From Krasilnikovozyma curviuscula (Eukaryota; Basidiomycota; Tremellomycetes; Cystofilobasidiales; Mrakiaceae), in NCBI GenBank assembly GCA_014825775.1, contig MVAQ01000019.1, positions 1 through 64,000 of the forward strand: DNA of 64,000 nucleotides, given 5' to 3'. Below the pieces are notes generated by a model. The model searched no databases, was not told where the DNA came from, and saw only the letters and a program-made list of their open reading frames with translations. The position numbers were made by a program, and so were the translations under genes. Of this stretch, positions 11,038 through 20,666 are shown one piece after another. How positions within the stretch are numbered: the first letter of the stretch is position 1; every line of letters begins with the position of its first letter.

Positions 11038-12512
11038 ATGGCTAGAGGTCGCACCCCCACTGCTGTCGAGCAGACAAATAACGACAAATTACCAACCACC
11101 TTGAATTCCCATTCTCTCTTCACCCATCTCTTTTATGGTCCCTGGATCTACTTTCCCCTTCTCAGTGGACTGGCATGGCTAGGTGGGCTGCTTGCTTTCC
11201 TTGGGCGTGAGTTTTCGTTTACTCCACGATGCTGGATTTTTCTCCTCTCAGCCACTGACGAACGATGTGTCCGTCGCATGGTGTCTTTTAAAACCACCCT
11301 TACCTTCAATAACAAAGTCTGGATTGGTGTCGACGACTCGAGACAGTATGAGAGGGACGAAGCCACCGTCGTCTTCATTTCTGATGTCGGAGGTCAGTCT
11401 ACCTAAGTGATTGTCGATATTATGCGCAGTTTGTTGACGTATCACCTTGTAACCTCCACTCCCGTCTTCCTCATGGTCTGGAACTACAGGGGCACATCAG
11501 ATGCTTTTCATTGGGTTCGTGGTGCCTACAGTCGTGCTCTACTTCACAGCGATGCTCGCTGAACGTTGGTTGAGGCATAATGAGCGAATTCCCACCAGAG
11601 AACACGGGAAAAGAAGATGCTGTTGTGGGGCTTCCAAGGAATCAGTTTTCGGTAAGTAGTTCCCTCACTCTTGCAGAACAGTCGTCCTGACTTAGTCCTT
11701 TTCGACGCAGATGTCATTGCCGTCATTTTCGCTGGTCTTGGATCTGTCGCCCTGATCTCAACCGCCTCATTCAACCCCTTTTCACATTCGACTGCACATT
11801 GGACCAGTGCTTGCATTTTTATCTTCTGTATTGCAATATCTGCTTTGTTCCAGTCTCTTGAGGTCTGGTATCTACACAAGGAGCACCCGGATCGATCGCA
11901 TCTGTTGAGGTAAGTTAGTCCGTCGTTTTAGTCAATGAAGGCCGATTTCTAACTCTCACTCTCCCAGAAACTCCATCTGGAAGCTAGCTATTGTAGTCTT
12001 CGCCATCTCAGGAGCGATTGCTTTCGCTGTTTGCTACGGTGAGCCTAGTTATGATATCGATCTCAGACTGAGCCTTTCTGAAAAGAAATTTGCCTTCTCC
12101 CCAGCCCAATGTTCCGGTAATGCTGGACCTAGCTACCCTAGCACTTGTGAAAGAACTACCTCTGCAGCTGCTGTATTGGAATGGTTCATGTTCGTCCTTC
12201 CCTTCTTTCCCTCTACCTCCCACCACGCGCTGATTGTTATTTCCATCTCCCAGTGCTTTCCTATTTGATGCCTATCTCTTCACCCTCGTTGCAGACCTCT
12301 GGCCCGCATCCCGAACTTCCCCACTTTACCTCAGAAACCTCAAGAAATGGGAGCAAACGCACGGTGGATACTCTGCCTCTGGCTCCGTCGACGGTCGTCC
12401 GTCCGACGCGGAGATGGCTCTATCTGGAAGAAGAGCTTATGCCGTTCCTGGATGGGAAAATGGTGCGGCTGAGAGGGAAGCTACCCAAAGAGACGCCAGC
12501 GTTGTTGTGTAA
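11038..12512 (+). CDS. Frag1/DRAM/Sfk1 family membrane protein
   Basis: Seven exons (11038-11206, 11318-11392, 11490-11651, 11711-11909, 11968-12038, 12105-12189, 12254-12512) give 339 residues in phase. Six hydrophobic segments alternate with short loops: YFPLLSGLAWLGGLLAFLGL, MLFIGFVVPTVVLYFTAML, DVIAVIFAGLGSVALIS, TSACIFIFCIAISALFQSLE, LAIVVFAISGAIAFAVCY and VLEWFIAFLFDAYLFTLVAD. The loop with TVVFISDVGGAHQ after the first helix and the EW(F/I)xAFLF ending helix are typical of PF10277. In yeast, Sfk1 works with the PI4-kinase Stt4 at the plasma membrane and affects phospholipid asymmetry; that role here is inferred from family. The C-terminal tail is soluble and Gly/Ser-rich. The gene converges with the Dlt1-like gene. 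Confidence 0.85.
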
Positions 12513-12842
12513 ACATGCAAGAAGATCACTTGGAGATTTGATCGTCAAATTTGTCATACAGATAAGATGTACATAGATTCGCTTAACAGACACTATAGCA
12601 TAGACTTTTATATCGATATATTCTTTCAATGACGAAGAATGCAGCTCAAATGAGCGTAGTACAACAAATCAAGTCATATCATCAGAGATCGTTATATGGC
12701 ATAATTATATTCACAACATCTCTATGGAGGAAGCAACTGGCCTGGAACGAGAGAGAAGTCTGTTCAACGATCTGTTGGAGCAGTCGGAATGGAGTAGTCA
12801 CTAGTATCACTCACGTATAGGTATTTCTTCAATCTCTTCCAC
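12513..12842. other. convergent 3' intergenic region
   Basis: 330 bases between two stop codons facing each other. It must hold both 3' ends; AT-rich, with nothing else visible. Confidence 0.5.
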
Positions 12843-14036
12843 TCAACCCACAGAGCTGCCACCACTAAGGAAATCACCACTTTTTCTACTCTCGTCTTGA
12901 TCTCCACTCGCACCTCTGTTCCTGATCATCCATTCCTTCAAGCTCTGGTCTTCCAGACTTTTGTCGCCGCTGACCGCCCCACCTGCCGTCGTCATAGCTG
13001 TGCTGTCTTCCGACAGTCTGAACCCACGGATGGCTCCAGTGTTGTTGTTGGTTGCGGCTTTAGATTGTATAAGTTGGGTGAGGACAGCGACAATCTTGAT
13101 GCAGTCGATATACTCCTCCTCACTCGGCTCGCTCTCAGCGAACCTCGCCCGCTCGACATAATGATCAAATATCCTGATCAGCGGCGCCGCCTCCCTTGGT
13201 AGAGCTGGATGAATGAGCTTCAGTCGATTGGGGTTCTGAAACGACGGCTCGGGGAGGTTGAGTTGCTGGAGGAACTTGTAGTGACTGAGGATGGACGTGC
13301 GAAAGTGCACATTAGCCAGCTCCGTCCCTGGTCTACCCCAGCCGACTTGAGAGCCTGCAGTGGGCTGCGAGAGGAAGGCTATCAAAGATGTTCGGGTGTA
13401 TTCGAGGGATATGTGGTTCGCCAGGGGCTGTGAACAAAATAGGACCAACTAGAGTCAGCTCTTCTTTCTACTGCAGAAGGCAATTTCCAGCCCTTGTGAA
13501 AGTTATAGGAGAGGGTATCAAGACCTGCCTTAGGTATATCTTGTGATTTGATAGGGATATAAGCCTTGGGTATTTGACGCATTTCCATTCGAATCCAAAC
13601 GACTCTTGTTATGATGATTACGACAAAGAAAATAATCTGAAAAGAGCAAAGTAGAACTATCAGCTCCTGATCATATAGGAAGAGTAGCAGAGCTATTTGT
13701 TTGACTCTGAAAGGGAGAAATGAAAGACTCACCGTCACGATGTAGGCTGCAGAAACAACGACCAGGTTCCACCTCCTCTGCCCACCACTCCTCCAGCTCT
13801 GATACAGCAGGTCCCATCCTGTTCCAACGACCTTGGGAGTAGTAGAAAGGGGGAAGCAGAGGGAGCGAAAGTAAGTAGGTAGTTGAAAAGGAGGTGTTTT
13901 TTCGTGAGGAAAGCCCACTCACAGACACGAGCAAGCAGACAAAGATGAGGAAGGAGAAGGAGAGGGACTGGAGGACTCTGGCTGCTAAAGGGGACCTCTT
14001 TCTGTGAGGGACTTCCTTCGAGTTTCCTTTTGCCAT
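12843..14036 (-). CDS. Dlt1-like (defect at low temperature 1) membrane protein
   Basis: Four exons (13923-14036, 13733-13831, 13472-13636, 12843-13427) join to 320 residues. Two membrane helices: QSLSFSFLIFVCLLVSV and LVVVSAAYIVTVIIFFVVII, the second followed at once by TRVVWIRMEMRQIPKAYIPI. The R...IPKxYIPI block after helix two and the GWGRPGTELANVHFRTSIL and LIRIFDHYVERARFAE blocks are the family signature of fungal Dlt1. The molecular job of Dlt1 is not known; the yeast mutant is cold sensitive. The C-terminus (about 255-320) is Ser/Gly-rich and probably disordered. One intron (13832-13922) uses an AAG acceptor. Confidence is high for the family and nil for a reaction. Confidence 0.85.
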
Positions 14037-14591
14037 TGAACAGCTGAATGGCCGTCCACTTTGACCGTCAGTGGACGAGAGCGAGACACTCAGCAGAGAT
14101 ATCTCACTGGAGCCACTGCACTGTTCAATGCCAAGATACCACCGATATCGTCTACTGCCCTGCTTTCATTTTACTTTTCGTCGTATTGCATTCCCCAGTG
14201 GGTTGGCACCCGTTCCGGACGCTCCTTCAGGCGTACCGCGCTCCGCTCAACCAAAACCAAAAGGTAACATAGGTAGAGGACAAGTTTCTTGCCCATCTCA
14301 AGCTTCTTTGATAGACATCCAATGCTATTTGAGACCGAATTGTCGTGTTCTGTCCAGTTTCAGGAAGGTTGTGACCTGTAGCACAATGGGAAATGGGACT
14401 GTTCGTTCATGGGCAGAGCCTTCGCCTGAAAGCCGAAAAGTTGAATTTTTGACCTGTCGGTCACCTCCATTGCTTGATTTCCCCTTCAAACCACATCCTA
14501 ATCCCCCCAATACACAATTCTAGCTTACACACACACTTACATCCATTAGAACATCTCTCTTGGCCGTTATAAGTTGTTCCTAATATAATTC
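14037..14591. promoter_or_regulatory. divergent intergenic region Dlt1-like / DHA2 exporter
   Basis: 555 bases between two divergent starts. A CA-rich stretch (CACACACACTTACATCC, about 14526-14545) lies shortly before the exporter ATG. Open frames here (for example 14071-14523) have no recognisable product and are treated as leader sequence. Confidence 0.5.
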
Positions 14592-17500
14592 ATGACGGAA
14601 ACCAATCATCCACCGACGGCAGAAGTACACCACCACCACCACCACTCACCCACTCCCACCCTACACCACCACGAAGGAGACGAAGAACTCAAGAAGGATA
14701 TCCATGCCGCTGAAGAAGCCCTAGAGGGCATCGCCAATGCGGTGGGAACGACAAAAGAAGGAGTCAACCCGCCTTCGACGCCAACCTCTCACAACTCGAG
14801 TCAGGCTGATCTCGAGGCTGGAGAAGGCGGAGAGAAAGCCAAAACAAAGAAGGAGATTGTGCTACAGGATCAGACGAACCTGTTACCCACTCGACAGGTC
14901 ATACTTGTCTTCTGTGGTCTCTCTATCTCTTTGTGAGTTTAATTTCCCCTCTCTTCGGGACACGCCGCTCTGTTCGAGTTCCACTCTTTCCGAACCTCAA
15001 GTCGACGTGAACCTGACGCGTTTTCGTTCTCTTTGCTTACCTGCATCAGGTTCTGCACACTAATAGACCAAACCATCAGTGAGCGACAGCGCTTTTCCCA
15101 ATTCACTATAAATAGAGAGGCCCGCTGACGTCGCGAATTGGTCTGCACCACCACCTTTCTTGTTATCCTTTTCGATAGTCTCAACTGCCCTCCCTCAGAT
15201 CGGAAAGGTCTTTGGAAACACGGAGCAGATATCATGGGTCGCAAATTCCTACTTGCTGACAGTAAGTATCGCGCTTCTTTCAAATGAGCCTCCTTTTTGT
15301 CAAAAACCAGTTGACCAAATTTTCCTTGAACGCTCGCAGTCAACAGCATTCCAACCACTATATGGAAGGTTCTCTGATGTGAGCCACCATGTCCCCCTTC
15401 TTTTCTTCCTTGACTCGATCGTTGACCTACAGACCTGCCTGTCACGAAAAAGATCTTCGGTCGTAAATTCACTCTGCTCGCAGCCCTCGCTATCTTCTTC
15501 CTCGGCTCTTTACTCTGTGCAGTCTCCCAATCTCTGATCCAACTTATCGTGTTTCGTGCTATCGCGGGTATGGGGTGAGTTTTGTCTCCGACAGCTTCGC
15601 CAGGCGTGTCACTGATGCCTTCACTTGGCTTCTTTCGCGATGACGCTATACAGAGGGGGTGGAATACTGACGCTGGTCATGATCATCGTGTCGGATGTTG
15701 TGTCGCTGAAGGAGAGAGGCAAATATCAGGGAATCACCGGTGTTGTTGTCGCGCTGTCAAACTCGCTGGGGCCGTTGTTGGGAGGTGAGTGCTATGGTAA
15801 TCAACAACGCCTTCGACAGAAAGATGACTGATTTCTTTTGGATTCCTCCTAAGGTGTCTTTACTGATACGATTGGGTAAGTTGCTCTCGATAACGAGCGT
15901 TGCATTGGGTTCCCCTCGCGACAACGAGTTGTTATACTCATCCTCTTCGTGTCTCCTTCTTTTTGCAACAACTAAAGTTGGCGATGGTGTTTTTGGATTA
16001 ACCTCGTAAGTACAATCATGCAATATAAAACCTGTGAAGTAACTCGTCTCTGAAGACATTTCCTCCTCTTTGACAGATCCTCGTCCCGATCTCAGCTGTC
16101 GTCGTCATTTTCCTCCTCCCCCTCAAGCGCGTCAGAGGTAACATGAAGGAGAAACTCAAAAAAATCGATTACCTCGGCTCTTTACTGACGCTGGCTGGAA
16201 CGATATGCTTGCTATTGCCCATCTCTTGGTTAGTCCTTTCTTTCCTTAGTGAAGCAAGCGGGCTACTTCTGACTCGGTCTTTCGCGATAAAAAGGGGTGG
16301 AACTGAGTATTCTTGGAGCTCAGCAGCTGTCTTAGTTCCTCTCATTTTGGGCTTCGCCATTATCGGCGTGTTTATCTGGGTCGAGATGAAAGTTCCCCTT
16401 CGTACGTCCTGAGCTTTTGCTTTATCTATACCGCTTCACGCTCCATTCATGGACTGACAAATCATGTTCTTTCGTCTCTCCAGCAATCGTTCCCATGTCA
16501 CTCTTCAAAGTCCCAACCGTTGTCGGCGTCTTCACGTCGACGCTCCTCTCTGGTGTCATTTTCTACGGACAGCTCTATTATCTACCCCAGTACTTCCAAG
16601 AAGTCAAAGGAACCTCATCCATTCGTTCTGGTGTCCTTCTGTTGGGCTTGATTCTGCCTCAAACTTGTGAGCGTTTCTTTTTTGCTTACACTCTTTCAAG
16701 TCTGCACTCTCATTCGCCTGGCTGACATTCGCCTGGCTGACACGGTCCATATTTGGAAACACAGTCTTCTCATTCTCGTCCGGTATCCTTGTCTCCCGTA
16801 CAGGGGAATATAAGATCAGCCTTGTCGCTGGATTTGTGATCTGGACCATCGGTCTCGGCTTGCTGTCGTACCTCAATGTAAACTCTAGTTTGGGCTTCAT
16901 CATAGGTTTCCAGGTTCTGGCTGGTTGCGGAGCTGGTAAGTTGAAACTTGCTGCGAGTAATTAAACCTCGGATTACTGATGTTCGTCGTGTATATACAGG
17001 CCAAACTTTCCAAACAGGAATGGTTGCCGCTCAAGCTGCGGTCCCTCGAGCGCAGATGGCTGTTGTGACAGGTGCTCGAAACTTTGTATGTGTCGTCTTC
17101 GGTTCTGTCATTATTCCCAAATTTTGGAGGCTTACATCTGTGGGAGCTGCTTTTTTTACCAGTTCCGACTTGTTGGGGGTACAGTAGGGTTGGCTATCGC
17201 CCAAGCGCTGCTCAACAATGCTGTGTCGTAAGCATGCTCTTCTCATCTCCACAGATATGGCATGTTTTACTGACTCCCGTCTTTATCATGAAGGTCCAAA
17301 TTAACCAGCGACGGCTTCTCCGAGTCGCTGAAAGCGACAATCGTCGCTTCGCCCACAACAATGCGCTCTCTCGGACTCTCAGCGACTCAACTTTCCCAAG
17401 CAATCGAGGCCTATACCATCGGTATCCAACATGTCTGGTACCTTTGTATCCCGTGCGCCGGTCTTTCCGTTTTCCTTACTGTCTTCCTCGTTAAGAAACA

Positions 17501-17711
17501 CGACCTAAACCGCGCCGACGACAAGGTGAAGAAAGCGGAAGGCAAAGAATGGGCTGATAAGCACAAGCTGAGCTCGAAGCAGAGAGAAGCTCTGCAGAAG
17601 AAGATTGATAATGGGGAAGTTGGGGAGGGTGAGAAGGGTATTGAAGAGGCAGCAAAGGCTGTCCAAGAGGAGGAACATGGGGTGAAAGCAGCGGGAACTT
17701 CTGAGAAGTAA
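14592..17711 (+). CDS. MFS transporter, DHA2 (14-helix drug:H+ antiporter) type
   Basis: About fourteen exons encode roughly 640 residues. The first membrane helix region carries LFCTLIDQTI and STALPQIGKVFGN (motif D1-like LDxTIVxTALP of the DHA2 family), followed by WVANSYLLT, QPLYGRFSDIFGRKF (motif A), FRAIAGMGGGGILTLVMIIV (motif B/C region), GVVVALSNSLGPLLGG (motif C) and WCFWINL. Members export drugs or toxic metabolites with protons at plasma or vacuolar membranes, and some carry siderophores or amino acids; the substrate cannot be told. The N-terminal tail (about 1-100) is unusual, with a run of six His at residues 13-18 and further His clusters before an acidic stretch. The C-terminal tail is a Lys/Glu-rich helix. 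Upstream neighbour is divergent; downstream lies a small candidate gene and a dehydrogenase, all on the plus strand. Confidence 0.92.
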
Positions 17712-17966
17712 CAGAACTGTAGACTCGTATCAAAATTCTTAGTTTGACTATAAGCTATGAATTTGTTGTAGATTTTTCAAACCTACTCGTCTTCCACAGT
17801 AGGAAGAGATAACGCGCGGCTCGCCTGTAGAGCAGACGTTACATTTTCATTGTAGCTGGTTACCGGACGTTCAATAAAACAAAATCAAACCTACAGAGGT
17901 CCCTCCCGGTTTCAGTAAATCGAGTTCTCACAGTTTCTGTCAATCATCTGGTGCTAGTAGCGAATC

Positions 17967-18497
17967 ATGTCCAGCTCGAGCTCTTCCAATTCTATCCCAA
18001 ACCTGAGGGTAAGTGCCCGTGCTGTGCCCTTCATGAAATCCTTGCCAGTTTCATCACTGTGTACCCTGTTGACAATATCTCTGGCGTTGTGTTAGTCTAT
18101 TTTTGCATCTGCAAGGTCTCCTGAGGAAGAAAGAGCCTTGTCTAGAGCAACATTTTACAAGCTGTACGTCCGTTTCGTTTGCTTTCGTTGCATTTTTGGC
18201 AATGTTCTGACCTGAAGAACTTTTATTTTCTAGTGCTGGATTTACCATCAGTTGTGCAGTGATAGCAATGGTGTCAAACTCCAGGTGGGGCGTTGGAAAG
18301 CTGTAAAAAGGGGCTGCTTTTGCTGAGAAGGACCTGGGCCATTCACTTGCATCGGCTGTGAGTTCTTCTCGTCCATGTCTTGTTCTTTACCTCCATCTTG
18401 ATCAGTCTCTGACTCTGTGTTTCATCTCATGCAGAACCTCCAATCAATCGGACCAAGTGATCTGTCGCCCGAACGATTGCGGCGCCAAACTCTGTGA
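17967..18497 (+). CDS. candidate small spliced membrane-protein gene with an in-frame TAA
   Basis: Not recognised. Four exons fit in phase with consensus splice sites: 17967-18008 (donor GTAAGT), 18096-18163 (donor GTACGT), 18234-18357 (donor GTGAGT) and 18435-18497 (acceptor ATGCAG, stop TGA). Read through, they give 98 sense codons, but TAA at 18304-18306 interrupts the third exon. Stopping there gives a protein of about 60 residues: Ser-rich start, SPEEERALSRATFYK, then one hydrophobic helix LAGFTISCAVIAMV. After the TAA the same frame continues as AFAEKDLGHSLASA and, across a good intron, IGPSDLSPERLRRQTL. This could be a short real protein with a spliced 3' UTR, a recently broken gene, stop readthrough, or a base error. 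The region between the exporter and the dehydrogenase otherwise looks non-coding. Confidence 0.45.
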
Positions 18498-18548
18498 GGT
18501 ACATTCGAGGTACAACCTTCTGCTCTCTCTCCACTGAAGATGCTCAGG

Positions 18549-18556
18549 TATAAAAG
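18549..18556 (+). promoter_or_regulatory. TATA-like box of the short-chain dehydrogenase gene
   Basis: TATAAAAG lies 108 bases before the ATG at 18664, at a normal distance for a fungal TATA-driven promoter. TATA promoters are typical of regulated rather than housekeeping genes. Confidence 0.5.
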
Positions 18557-18663
18557 AGCCAACCTCTCATGGTCTCTTCTGAATAAACCATCATCCTGTT
18601 CCCCACCACATAGAGCTGCCACCACCCATTCCTTCCCTTTCAACTTCCATAACTTCTTTAACA

Positions 18664-19714
18664 ATGTCCGCCTCAGTCGCAAGAAAGGTTGCTCTTATTA
18701 CCGGCGGTACCAAAGGGTGAGTCTTTACTCCTTCTTTCTTCATGTTGTTTCTTTCTCACTCTCTTCGTTGCCCACAGTATCGGCAAGGCAACTGCTCTTC
18801 ACCTCGCGTCCAAGAACTTCGATGTCGCACTCAACTACGCATCTTCTGTCCAGGACTACACCAAAACCAAAGCTGAGATCGAAGCTTTGAATCTGGGAAC
18901 CAAGGTCTATGGTGTCCAGGCTGATTTGGGTACCTCTGAGGGTGTCAATTCTGTTGTCAACGACGTCGTCAAGGAGTTTGGGAAGATAGATGTGCTTGTT
19001 AACAATGCGTTAGTCCGCTATGATTCATTCCTTCGCTAGAGAATGTTGTTTAACACTTAACTTTATCACCACAGTGCCATCTCTGTCTACAAGGACTTCT
19101 TTCACGCGACCGAAGCCGACCTTGATCTCTCGTACAACCTCAACTACAAGGCACCCTTCCTGTTGACTCAACAGGCTATTCCTCACATGCCAAAAGGTAG
19201 CAAGATCATCTTCCTCTCCACCTCATTGACGAGTGAGTATTTCGCAAGCCCCACCTATGAGCATCGATGACAGCTCCCTGACATCACAATCTTACTGCGT
19301 CGCCTCCTCGCTGTTCTTCAGAAAACTCATCTGTTGGGCCTCTCTACGTGGTATACGTTCCCACCAAGGGCTCCATCATCGAGCTGGCAAAGATTTTGGC
19401 TCGAACGCTCGGTACGTCAGAATACCAAATAAACGTTAACGTTGTCTCTCCAGGTCCAACTGGTAAGTTTTAGGTAATCCCTGTTCATTCTTTGTAGCAG
19501 GCACTGACCAAGAGTCATCTATTGTCCTTTCTTAGCCACTGAGCTCTTCTTCAAGGGCAAGACCCCAGAGGTCGTCAAGATGATCGAAAACTTTGCCCCA
19601 GCTCAGCGCCTTGGTCAACCAGAGGAGATTGCTGAGGCTATTGGATTCTTTGCTACTTCAGCGTCCTGGGTCTCCGGACAAAACTTGTTCGTCAATGGCG
19701 CTGCTATGGTCTAG
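18664..19714 (+). CDS. short-chain dehydrogenase/reductase (3-oxoacyl-ACP reductase-like)
   Basis: Five exons (18664-18716, 18778-19008, 19075-19232, 19322-19462, 19536-19714) give 253 residues, the usual SDR size. Rossmann fold with cofactor motif TGGTKGIG near the N-terminus; N-N-A motif in DVLVNNAAI; catalytic Ser in IIFLSTSLT; catalytic Tyr and Lys in YVPTK (YxxxK); and SPGPTATELF after it, followed by RLGQPEEIAEAIGFFAT and SGQNLFVNGAAMV. A small residue pattern after strand two (NYASS) suggests NADP(H), which is inference. The substrate is unknown; closest classes are FabG-like and sugar/alcohol SDRs. A TATA box sits upstream. The next gene, a Zn2Cys6 regulator on the same strand, could control it, but the 950-base gap gives no direct proof. 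Confidence 0.93.
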
Positions 19715-20666
19715 GTCGACGTGGTTGAAGAAAGGGTTCCGATATCTATCACTTTGTCCCGTAGCGTGAGCCATAGAATAGATCGTTGCCTTTATCGCGA
19801 TCATACCTTGAACAATCGTACCTTGAACGTTCATCAGAACAAATTCGCTGCGAGATGCAACTTTGCATGGCGCAATGTCTTCTTCCGTGCCACCAGAAAG
19901 AAGCTCGTATTCCTCAACTAACGAGGTGAACATGTTCGATTCAGAACAGATTGAGAACACAATCGAACATAATCGAACATGTAAACGTGTAGCTGCTTTG
20001 CTCAGGGAGGATATGCTAGTCGTCGAGAAGTCGCCCGCCGCTAGCAGAGACTCGTGTCGCTCGGCCATGGCACATTTGTCGGAGCCCGCACAGCTGAAGT
20101 CTTATGTAACCACCAAAGGCCCACAGAGGAGGACTCTTGCTTTGCTGTGTATCTGAACGAACGCAGAATCCGTTGTTGGTGAGGAGAGCTTCCAGAGAGG
20201 CAGCGTGGATCCTGTTGGCTTTCGTATTGACCAGCAGTTTTCTCGGTTTCTTGTGTGACTCGCTAGTTTCACGAAGAATTTTGAACGAGAGAGCTTTCTC
20301 TACACCTGGGAGAAGCCCTCTGAATTACTAGCTCTCTGTCTGTCTCTAGCAAACGTGAGTCAATACTCCATCCTGCTACTGCCTCACTCTCACAAGGCTA
20401 TTGGTAGCTGACGAAGAGTTGTCTCGATAAAGCATCTCGCCAGCTTTGCTCAGCGCCGCTTCGAAAGGTGAAGACAACACATATTTGTAGAATCAACAGT
20501 CGACAGGTAAGCTCGTTACTGGGTCTTGTTGACTGAGATGGATGTCCTAGGGTTGTCATCGTGAGACCGATCCGCCTGCGCATGGAAAGCTAACTGTTTG
20601 GCGTCTTGCTCAAGCTCAACACCCAGATTCGAACTACTCCAATCTGAAACTCCCTCGATCAGAACC
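19715..20666 (+). other. intergenic between dehydrogenase and Zn2Cys6 regulator
   Basis: 952 bases. It includes a 12-base inverted repeat (annotated separately) and two copies of TACCTTGAAC at about 19805-19828. Open frames (for example 19863-20156) resemble no protein. The last 250 bases probably form promoter and leader of the regulator gene, with an in-frame ATG already at 20598. Confidence 0.45.
19930..19982. repeat. 12-base inverted repeat plus one direct copy
   Basis: ACATGTTCGATT at 19930-19941 is matched by its exact reverse complement AATCGAACATGT at 19971-19982; a further direct copy, AATCGAACAT, abuts it at 19961-19970. Three copies of a TTCGATT core in about 50 bases look like a protein binding site cluster or a small hairpin. 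It lies about 215 bases after the dehydrogenase stop and about 685 bases before the regulator start. Confidence 0.6.

Noticed and set aside
18304..18306. A-to-I editing as explanation of the TAA
   Set aside because: Editing known in fungi changes UAG to UGG in sexual tissue; one such change would not give a sense codon from UAA.
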